Of a DNA stretch of 64,000 bases, positions 55,706 to 64,000 are shown in pieces (the first letter of the stretch is position 1; each line of letters opens with the position of its first letter). The position numbers and the translations under genes were made by a program. Source of the DNA: Tanypteryx hageni. Lineage: Eukaryota; Arthropoda; Insecta; Odonata; Petaluridae. The notes under the pieces are model-generated. The model ran no database searches, had not been told where the DNA came from, and was given only the letters and a program-made list of their open reading frames with translations. Location: the NCBI GenBank assembly GCA_028673005.1, contig CM054117.1, positions 496,001 to 560,000 on the forward strand. The letters are read 5' to 3'.

Positions 55706-56180
55706 CCATATTTCCTCGATTCTAAGACACCATCGATTGTAAGACCCTTGATTTAGTAATAGCTTTTTGAATAAAAAATAATACTACAATAAATGTCTAT
55801 AAATGCCTATACTAGAACAAAAAATGTTTTAATTATTTTATTAATCGACAATACCACAGATCCAATTTAACCATCATTCATCTATACATCTACCCATTCC
55901 CTCCAGTATATTCTCTCACTTTTTGCGATTCTATCTTATTTTGTATGGTATTAACAATTTGAGGTTTGATTGCATGCCAAAGAAATCAAACTGAAATTTG
56001 AATCATACCGGTTTATTGAACAGTAAAGTTGAGGATGATAATATCACCCTTCACTACACAGTATATTTGCTCCTTGCGCGATAGTCATGGAATTGATTCT
56101 TTTGACATCAATTCTAAGACGCCATCGAATGTAAGAGACATTAAAAAGTGAAAAAAAGTCTTAGAAATGAGGAAATACAG
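55706..56180. mobile_element. TA-flanked MITE
   Basis: The left end CCATATTTCCTCGATTCTAA and the right end, inverted CTGTATTTCCTCATTTCTAA, lie next to TA on both sides. The internal blocks ACCATCGATTGTAAGA and CGCCATCGAATGTAAGAG repeat near both ends. 475 bp, non-coding, likely Tc1-mariner/pogo type. Confidence 0.75.
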
Positions 56181-56477
56181 TAAATGGTTCTCATAACATA
56201 GGTTTACTGGAAACAAAAATGAACTTCACATCATATTTGGGAAAATATCAGTTAACCACTTCCCTGATAAATAACTTTTACAGAAACTTTATTTCGCTAT
56301 ACATAAACATATTATATAAAGTAGACCCTCACACAATGTGGTAATAACATTCCTGAAATGGTCGCATTGCGAGAAAATGCACTGCATGAATGTAATAATT
56401 TATGGAAAGAATAGGGTTAGGTTCCCCGAGTTTGGCAATTTATATGAATACTTTTAGCACAAAAATTTTAAGATAGA
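56181..56477. other. Non-coding stretch
   Basis: Nothing recognisable. Confidence 0.5.
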
Positions 56478-56970
56478 GTCTCCCAATTTTGCGTCATGTA
56501 CTCAACCAACTGAACTACCACGACACATAAAGAACAAATGCTTTTGATAGGGCTTTTTTATGAAAACGTTTTGATGGGAGGTTAATCCACTGGCCAAGAT
56601 GGCGATAGGCTGGGATTCGTTTCTCTTCATGAAGCCCGAGAAGTAGAATAGGTAAGAAGGGAAGAGGGATTAAAAATGTAAAGGAAACAGTGGTAAGGTC
56701 TTTGTCCACCACGCCTGCCTGTGTTAAGGTGCTGTTCCCATTTACCTTTGTAATCCCTCTTCCCTCATTACCTATCCTACTCCTTGGGCTTCATGAAGAG
56801 AACTGAATCCCAGCCTATCGCCTTCTCTCTGCCAGTGGATTAACCTCCCAACCCATCAAAACAGTTTCATAAAAAACCCTATTGAAAGCCCTATGTGTCG
56901 CATTAGTTCAGTTGGTAGATTACCCAACGTGAAAGTGGGAGACCCGGGTTCGAGTCCCGATCTTGGCACA
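56478..56970. repeat. Inverted pair of tRNA-derived repeats
   Basis: Two arms of about 225 bp (56478-56705 and 56735-56970) are inverted repeats, with blocks such as GGAGGTTAATCCACTGG and TCTCTTCATGAAGCCC. Each outer end has a tRNA-like A-box (TAGTTCAGTTGG). The right arm also has an exact B-box GGTTCGAGTCC at 56947-56957. The acceptor stem does not pair, so these are tRNA-derived and not functional tRNA genes. The tRNA parts read outward. Confidence 0.75.
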
Positions 56971-57890
56971 CTTTTTCAATTGCTTTCCGAGGCTTCCCTT
57001 GCATGTGTCTTTTCCCGTATGTGTGTACTTCCTATTCTTTCCTTGTCCTGTCCTTCGTGTGTGATATGTTGCCGTGTTGCATCATTCTCATCATGTGTGT
57101 GTTAATATGTTAACAAAACAAAACAATTTTAAAACTTTAATTGACAATAATTTACATTTAAAACAATTCTTTAGCTAACATTTTGGTAGCACTAACTATC
57201 TGAAGTCAATTATCTTGCATACGTGATGCATTCCCCAGCAGTTAGCTACTTGGCCAGTAGTGGGACGATTAAATAAAGAAAAAGGAAGAGGAACCCTTAC
57301 ATGAACAAATACTGGGCGCCAATGTCAGGTGAGGAAAAGGGATAGGGCAATCTGCTTGCACTTGGATTGGGAGAAAGGAAAGATGGAGGAAATATAATTG
57401 GGATTTAGTAATTACCTCAGATTCTTCGGCAATGTCACAGTCTCGTGCATTTTTCTGCCGGTCACATCACTGGGGTAGGGTGGAAAGGAAGGAATAATTG
57501 GAGTAGGAAGGGATATCCCTTTAGTTGACAAGAACATCCTAGGCAATTCATCGGGAAATTTGCCACATGACTGGGTAAATTTTGGATTGAATTCCTTCTG
57601 AAGCTACATGCATTTTCCATTTCGATTTTGCTGAGAATCCTAAGCCTGAATCTGTGTTCGACTACTTCCTTTCACAAAAACTTGGCAAACTTATTGCAAC
57701 ACAAACAAACCTTTACACATACCAATGCATTTCCAAAAAAAACTTTGGGAGGACATTTGAAACCAAAAAGTAGGGATCAGGAGTGGATTGAAACTAATCC
57801 TGAAGAAATGACTGCTAATTGGACTTATGATTTTACAAGGTATTATTTAGAAGCCAACAACTTTACGATTTTCTCTAACAAGAAGCATTA
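56971..57890. other. Non-coding stretch
   Basis: No known repeat. A 98-codon plus frame at 57628-57924 (with NPEEMTANWTYDFTRYYLEA) is not recognised and runs into the next element. I do not call it a gene. Confidence 0.45.
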
Positions 57891-57892
57891 TA

Positions 57893-59779
57893 CAGTAAAA
57901 CCTCGTTATTTCGATCTCGGATAATTTGAAATAGCATGTAATTCGAAGCTAAGAGCAGTACCCAGTCAACATCATAGGATTTTGCGCACTTTTTAGAACG
58001 GATTATTCAAAATACGTCTACAATGAAATTCGAAATCATGATCTGGTCTGGTGACTCGCAAACATTTCGTTTAATTTGAAACCTTTACACATATTGTGTG
58101 TTTAAATGGAAAGTTCGTGCGTGCACATGACAAAGGCATTGCATTTTTGTTCTCCATTTCTCGAAAAAGAAATCTACATTACCCCCCCAAACAGTTAACT
58201 TCTTTTTACTTATTTAATAGTGAAAGTGAAATAAAATCATAGATGACACAAATACAGGAATCATCTTATCCTTGCATCACTAGACCTCTTACGAAGTTTT
58301 GTTTATGCTTTTGGCACGTCACTCCCAAGCAAAGCCAGGGGTTCTGGAACATTTTCAGTCAACGTATCCCTTGGTCTCAAGAGTGAGACTTCAGGTTCCT
58401 TCATTCAATGAAGACTTAATTTTTATGCCAAACTATGTGTAATAGTATATGTATTATAAAAATGACAAGATCTCATAGAAAGACATTTTCTCACGTACCC
58501 CCTGATGCAGCTCCAGGTACCCTCTGGGGATATATGTACCCCCAGTTCAGAACTGCTGGTTTAGTATGAAAGATCACTTACTCAAGCAGATAGCAAAATT
58601 TGAGAACCAAGCTAAAATGAAGAAAAGTTGCAAGAACCCTCTTTTTCCGTCTAGTTTTCATCACTGGGTATTGCTTGCCTTTTTCTATTGATTGACGCCA
58701 TGATAACTTTGACTCCTTTAAGTGTTTCTCTCTCTCTCAGTATATTGTTCTCAAGAAACGCTGAACCAAGCACTAGCCCAGATCCGAAGACCATTCCACC
58801 TCCCTTTCCATATAGCTCTCAAGTATTGATGCATAAGATAAGATATTCATTTCAAGAGTGAGAGACAATACAAAGGAGATAAACAGTGCCTGCATCCCCT
58901 TCCACCACACAGTAGCTTTCGGACCAAGGTTTGGTTAGTCTCTGCATTGAAAAGGGGTTTTTAGAACCCACAATTCGCATAACTATGCAAAAATTCAATC
59001 ACAAAATTTGACGTATGATACAGGTAAAAAGAAAACAGTAAAAATTGCAGAATTAAGCACAATGGGAAGGTTCAAGGTTACTGTTTGGAAATATATCAAG
59101 GTTTTTTAGATATAAGAATATTTATTGCTTAAAAAAAAAGAGAAATCTAGTGATCTCCACGGCATACCCAGTACGCAGGGCCACGTTTTTTAGAGCACTT
59201 ATATTTTATTACAGCTGTGTAACATGGATGGAAATAAAATTACAATGCAATGTATGAAATTGCCTAAAGCTAATAAAGAATTAATTAATCATTTTTGACC
59301 ATACTGATGGCATGGAACATTTGAACAAAATTGGAGAGAATTACTACGTGATGGTTCCTATTTATTATCTATACAATATTTACCATGAGTGTTTTCCCAG
59401 TCTTTTTGGCTTGCATTTTTGTTATATTCTGGCTGAGTATGAGCGGTTGAACATCTTTTGTTCCAAAACATGGAGTAAAAGATTAATTTGAAATACACAC
59501 TGAGATGTTCACTGGGGTCTATTTTTCACATGTGGTGGTGTTCATGAATCATGAAATAAGTGGTCACTTCATCTCTGTTCATGAATTCACAGTGTGTACA
59601 AATTTGTAAGGTCAATAGGTTTTGTAGCAGAATGGATAATACCATATTGCGATTTTACTGTCCAAGTAGCAGATTGTAAGAAATTTCATTTTTTTTTAAA
59701 GTTTGTTTATTTCGAACCTGGATAAATTGAGGTCATATTTTTGTGGTCCCTTGAACTTTGAAATAATGAGGTTTTTCTG
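57893..59779. mobile_element. Tigger-like non-autonomous element
   Basis: The left terminus CAGTAAAACCTCGTTATTTC and the right terminus, inverted CAGAAAAACCTCATTATTTC, are flanked by TA (57891-57892, 59780-59781). About 1.9 kb with no transposase recognised. Confidence 0.75.
58336..58558. mobile_element. hAT MITE
   Basis: The termini CAGGGGTTCTGGAAC and GTTCAGAACTGCTG are imperfect inverted repeats, with internal CGTATCCC / GGATATATG blocks. No clear target duplication. Nested in the element 57893-59779. Confidence 0.6.
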
Positions 59780-59781
59780 TA

Positions 59782-60072
59782 TATGGGAGCATGGACATTC
59801 GAGAGCCTTATTCAGGAGGTGATTGGGGTGATTTTAGAAATATTTCCCCAAAATTTGATGGTCCACTTCAAATTTGTTTATGAGTAATTTTGAAAAAAAA
59901 TTTTTTTAATAACTCATAAATCACGCAAATAAAAAAAAACAATTGTTATGAAAAATATCATTTCATTAAATTAAACAAATGATTCAACAAAAAAACATTT
60001 GTTAATTAATGATTTTCTCTTTGCATTGTCAAACTGATGAGCATGCCATATATACCGTGAGCGAAACAGTGG
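59782..60072. other. Non-coding stretch
   Basis: AT-rich; nothing recognised. Confidence 0.5.
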
Positions 60073-60235
60073 TTCAGCAGAGCCGATCGTGGCACAGCTG
60101 GCTAGTGCATGCCCCTAAACCTTGCCACTTGGGTTCAAATCCTGTTGCTGGTAATTTTTTTTAATGTAAATTTTTTACCCAACTAATGTTTTCAACGTTT
60201 TTAACTAGCCAAACTAATGTTGTATTTTAATATGT
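60073..60235 (+). repeat. tRNA-derived SINE, plus copy
   Basis: The head TTCAGCAGAGCCGATCGTGG is followed by A-box-like TGGCACAGCTGGCTAGTGC and B-box GGGTTCAAATCCTG (60131-60144). The body is AT-rich with TTACCCAACTAATGTT. The second copy lies tail-to-tail with it. Confidence 0.8.
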
Positions 60236-60353
60236 ATTAATACAAATTAATGTACAACATTAGTTGGGTAAAAAATTTACATTAAAAAAATTACCAGCAG
60301 CAGGATTTGAACGTAAGACCAGTGTCAGCATTTGGGGATCACGCACTAGCCAG
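60236..60353 (-). repeat. tRNA-derived SINE, minus copy, split by hAT-1
   Basis: Reverse complement of the plus copy. The body (AACATTAGTTGGGTAAAA), B-box region and CTAGCCAG lie here, and the head resumes after hAT-1 at 63976-64000 (reverse complement of TTCAGCAGAGCCGGTCGTGG). The window ends within the head. Confidence 0.85.
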
Positions 60354-61264
60354 TATGGATGTGCCAAAAATAACAGAACAGGTATTTTTAACATCTAAAA
60401 TACCTATTACCGGATTACCCCTGTTATTACATAATAGGGACAGTTAACGTATCCGTATCATTTTCTTAAGAATTTTTCTAAAAAGTAACAGCATAAGTTT
60501 CACAATGCCTGTTTTTAAAAGAAACAATATTTTTTTCATAATACCTATTCTAAAAAGAATCCGTATTAGTTTCATGATGCCCTTTTCTTTCAAAATATTC
60601 CCTTCATGATACCTGTTCTACCTATTATTTCCACAATACCTATTCTACCTATTATTAACAGGATACCTGACTTATAAACATTGTACTTGCAGAATTTGTT
60701 TTCTACATCCTCCTGTTGCAAAGGCAGTTAAAAATAATGATTCAAAGTCACCTTTCAGGAGATGAATTGCAATTTTATAGGGTACCTTTCATTGTTACAG
60801 TGATGCATTTAAGGTTATTTACTTGGTTCCTGTTATTCTGAATTATATACATTTATGAAAATTTATAATTTTTAGTTACTCTCATTTATAAACATAATTC
60901 CAGATTATTTTTAAAAAATGACAGACTTCATCCTTTGTCCTACTTCTTAAATTTTAGCGATCAAATATCAGCATTTTTAAAGCGAATTTGGTGGCATTTT
61001 TAGTGCTTACTTAAGGAAATAATGAAAACATTCTAACTATTTATTATTGTTTCTAAACTCTAATTTGTATCTGTTATGATAATTACGTAAATTCAGTATG
61101 CATTTTAATTTTATCTTCACAAATGAAGAACTCCGTTTTTTCATCTATACAACTGTTTTTCCCAAGTTTAAGTAATTTAAAAATGCATTGCACTTATGAG
61201 GTATTGAAATGGAATATTTGGGTAAAAAATGCCCCTTAAATATAGCTTTCTGGAATGTTTCCAA

Positions 61265-61450
61265 AGGATGTACCCAATGATCTTTCTTTATGACAAATTT
61301 CAGCTCTGCAGCCCTTCCAGAGGTACTACTTTAAGTTTTATATCAGATCATTCAACATAGCAGTATACTATATTAAATGTAATGCAGCATCTTATATTAA
61401 ATGTAACGTAGTATCCTATATTAAATGTAATAAGCAGCTATTTATAATGA
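61265..61450. repeat. R3 segment within hAT-1
   Basis: 61265-61330 matches 39760-39815 in reverse. A short ATATTAAATGTAA tandem follows, and AAGCAGCTATTTATAATGAT at about 61433 also occurs at about 11213. Origin unknown. Confidence 0.6.
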
Positions 61451-61588
61451 TACAGAGAGGGGAGGAGCATTGCCATGCGATTAGCTGGAGTAACTCTGTT
61501 CCATGGGCCATTCCTTCTTCAAGACCATGCTGTGTGAAGGAACAGGAACTTTTTAGAACTAAAGTGGATCTTTATAAAGGCTTCTACA

Positions 61589-63519
61589 ATGTCCAGCCAA
61601 GTGTGGCAGTATTTCACTTCCATTGATTCAGTGAAGAAATTCGCAACATGTGATATATGTAAAAAGCAACTATGCTATAAAGCAACGGTAAGTAATCTAA
61701 AGAAACACCTAAGGAGCAAGCATCCGACCATGACAATGACTAGAAAAGAAACTAAGGAGAATCGTATAAGAGACGAAGGCGAGCCTTCAGAGAGGCCGGA
61801 AGAACCTGCAGCACCTCAGACAACTACGGACCCTACAGACAGAGAAACAAGACCTCGCCAGACTCAGATTTCAACATTTTTGACAGTTAGTAGAAGAATG
61901 GAGGCAATTCAAAAAAAGGTATTAGACAACATCCTTTTGAAATTGTTTACAATAGATTACCAACCATTTTCGATAGTGGAAGATCAGGGGTTTGTGGAAT
62001 TCGTAAAAGCCCTAAATCCTTCGTATTGCTTGCCAAGTAGGAAGACCATTACTGCATGCATGATCCCGTCCTCCTACGAACGTTGCATGATTTCTGTTCG
62101 ACAGATTTTAGAATCTGTGACTAGTGTGTGTTTGACAGCAGATGACTGGACATCAAGGAATGCAGATAGTTATTTGGCAGTAACTGCTCATTATATTTCT
62201 AAAGACTTTGAATTAAAGTCTCTTTTATTGGAATGTTCCGTAATAGATGGATCTCATACTAGTGCCAACTTAGACACCCACATCAAACGCATTGCTGAAA
62301 AATTCGCTTTGTCGGATAAGATATTAGTAGCAGTAACTGATAATGCTAGCAATATGAGAAATGCCATAAGGGAAGACCTAGGGTGGAAACACTTTGGGTG
62401 CTTTGCACATACATTAAATTTGATTGTACAGGATGCATTGAAAGGACCAAGGATAATTCTTGATAAAATAAAGGGTATTGTGTCACACTTCAGAAGAAGT
62501 ACTTTGGCAAATGAAAAATTGATTTTGTACCAACGGAACTCGGGTATTTCTACCTCAAAAAAGCTTGTCCAGGAAGTTCCTACACGGTGGAATTCCACAT
62601 TTTTCATGATTAAGCGATTCTTAGAACTGAGAGATGCTGTGAAAACCACACTTGCGCTTATAAATAAAGACTTACCAGTGCTTTCCGAGGAAGAGTGGCA
62701 GATATGTGCCGATTTATGCGAAATTCTTCGGCCACTGGAAGAAGCCACCACAAAATTCAGCGGAGAAAAATACATTACAGGGAGCAAAATTATTGGTATT
62801 ACAATGTGATTATTTTCAGTATATGATGCATTCTTGGAAGAAATCTATGACCCAACTGTGAAAAATACCATTGATGCAATACGTGATGGATTGTATACTA
62901 GATTTTGTGATTTGGAGTTTAGCTAAACAATTTCACTCTGCACATTTGTGGATCCAAGGTTTAAAGTTTTTGTATTTTCAAACCCAAATGCAGCTGAAAC
63001 AACGAAAAGAATGGCCATAAATTTGGTGACGAAAATAATGAACGAAGTTGGTCGGCAGAACCGAGAGATGCCAGAACAACGCATTCCCCAGCGTAACACT
63101 AACGCAAGATTTTGTCTGTGGGATGCTTTTGATACGAAGATGGCAACAACTCAACCTCAAGGTAAGTAGCAGTAACAAGTTATTTATTTCCTATTACAAA
63201 TTTCAAAAACATTAATTATTTCTTGTATATTTTAGTCGGCACGACAACGTCTGCAGCGATCGAAGAGGTTCAGCGGTACTTAGATTGTAGTTATCTTCGT
63301 AGAGACCAAGATCCCCTCATGTGGTGGAAAGGAAATGGAAACTTATACCCTTCACTGGCAAAATTAGTGGTACAAAAGTTCAACATGCTGGCAACCTCAG
63401 TTCCATGCGAAAGACTCTTTTCCAAGGCCGGTATTGTTCTAAGTGAACGGCGCAGCCGGTTTAGTGCACGCCATGTAGAAAAACTGTTGTTTTTAAACAC
63501 AAATTCATATTTATTATGA
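61589..63519 (+). pseudogene. hAT-1 transposase (ZBED-like), two in-frame stops
   Basis: From ATG at 61589: a BED zinc finger at residues 1-50 (VWQYFTSIDSVKKFATCDIC, then the HLRSKHP His pair), a linker, and the hAT RNase-H-like core: SVCLTADDWTSRNADSYLAV, TAHYISKDFELKSLLLEC, LVAVTDNASNMRNAI (catalytic Asp) and GCFAHTLNLIVQDAL. The frame is open for 406 codons to a TGA at 62807-62809, continues in the same frame through LFSVYDAFLEEIYDPTVKNT to a TAA at about 62924, then VDPRFKVFVFSNPNAAETTK. The intron 63162-63235 joins PQ to VGTTTSAAIEEVQ. The C-terminal dimerisation block WWKGNGNLYPSLAKL, VPCERLFSKAGIVLSERRSR ends at 63519. Only two point stops separate it from an intact gene, so it is a fairly young inactive copy. 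Host-domesticated ZBED1 is the nearest protein type I know. Confidence 0.9.
63162..63235 (+). other. Candidate 74-bp intron in hAT-1
   Basis: Donor GTAAGT at 63162, acceptor TATATTTTAG ending at 63235. Splicing keeps the frame (phase 1) and joins the core to the dimerisation domain. Confidence 0.7.
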
Positions 63520-64000
63520 AATTCATTCATTACAATAAATATAGTCCTGACCTTGCTTCTGAATACTTTATGGGACCGAGTTAACTTCTTGTCCCAGGTT
63601 AGTTTATTAATGATACGAGAAGCAGAATGATCATGTATACTTTTTGCAATGTTTTTCTTATTCTTAGATATCTTCCTGTAATTATAAGTAATGGATATAG
63701 CTGAATTTTATGACCTGAAAATGTTAATAAAATTGAAGTATATGTTACAAAGATTATTCCCCCCCTCATGAGTTCAGTTACCATCTAGTGGCATTTTTGT
63801 GAACTGTGTATCCGTAGGTCTTGTATGTAGTATGACGACGATACCAGTAGGTGGAATGAAAATACAGGGTGGCCTGTTATTTTGGAATAGGTATTTTTAA
63901 CAGGTATTAATTTTTGATAGTAATAGGTAGAACAGGTATCGCAAAATAACACTTTTGCCCATCCCTACTAGCCAGCTGCACCACGACCGGCTCTGCTGAA

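Larger units (their letters stand above)
60354..63967 (+). mobile_element. hAT-1 element with 8-bp target duplication
   Basis: The left end TATGGATGTGCCAAAAATAA and the right end, inverted TAGGGATGGGCAAAAGTGTT, form imperfect inverted repeats, followed by a shared AACAGGTAT-type motif that is also repeated internally. CTAGCCAG is duplicated exactly at 60346-60353 and 63968-63975. It encodes a BED-type hAT transposase. Confidence 0.92.

Noticed and set aside
56897..56969. A functional tRNA gene
   Set aside because: A- and B-boxes are good, but the 5' and 3' ends cannot form an acceptor stem and the segment belongs to a repeated arm; it is tRNA-derived.
57628..57924. A 98-codon plus frame as a possible host exon
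   Set aside because: No recognisable motif, no clear splice sites, and the end runs into a Tigger-like terminus.
60085..60150. A functional tRNA gene at the SINE head
   Set aside because: No acceptor stem pairing, and the same sequence recurs inverted nearby as part of a SINE.
62254..62787. A 177-codon minus frame
   Set aside because: Antisense shadow of the hAT-1 transposase.

Overview
This is an AT-rich metazoan window, most likely from an arthropod (inference). It holds one recognisable host-gene exon in a dense, nested set of transposable elements. The evidence for a eukaryote is GT-AG introns, tRNA-derived SINEs, RTE and Penelope-like (PLE) retroelements, Tigger/pogo, piggyBac, hAT and P-type DNA transposons, long (TA)n tracts and a purine minisatellite. 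No prokaryotic genes, operons or CRISPR arrays are present.

Layout. 1-1775: PLE-1 (minus). 1880-5055: RTE-A1, with an intact 998-codon endonuclease-reverse transcriptase. 5056-5860: PLE-A terminal repeats and an N-terminal fragment. 6541-17890: many copies of an unclassified AT-rich repeat (R1) in both orientations, broken up by PLE-C (7400-8535), Tigger-1 (8605-10181), PLE-B (14893-16482) and a short CTAG-flanked element (16936-17471). 18660-20700: hAT-2 remnant split by RTE-A2. 20848-25255: piggyBac-2 flanked by TTAA, split by Tigger-2 and a hAT MITE. 26369-28400: a PLE-A end, Tigger and pogo fragments, and an RTE tail. 28860-34693: pogo-2 split by RTE-B. 35030-36184: piggyBac-1. 37800-39290: purine minisatellite. 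40033-48091: Tigger-4 split by a P-like THAP element (41275-47043), which itself contains Tigger-3, a TTAA-flanked piggyBac-type MITE and a hAT MITE. 48881-49737: pogo/Tigger-type MITE with a foldback repeat inside. 49814-51219: a large internal exon of an R3HCC1L-like host gene (minus). 52147-54023: Tigger-6. 55706-60353: MITEs and tRNA-like inverted pairs. 60354-63967: a hAT element with an 8-bp target duplication, inserted into a SINE.

The most notable signals are these. Hammerhead-ribozyme-like motifs sit at the ends of three distinct PLE types. The P-superfamily element has 31-bp inverted repeats, an 8-bp duplication, subterminal repeats and a THAP exon, but no visible catalytic core. 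PLE-1 has an in-frame GT-AG intron and PLE-B has inverted terminal repeats. Two Tigger copies share the same disabling lesions. R1 carries exact tRNA B-box sequences and a conserved terminal hairpin. Apart from RTE-A1 and the host exon, almost every coding region is broken by stops or frameshifts, so the window reads as an intron or intergenic region that has accumulated insertions in layers.
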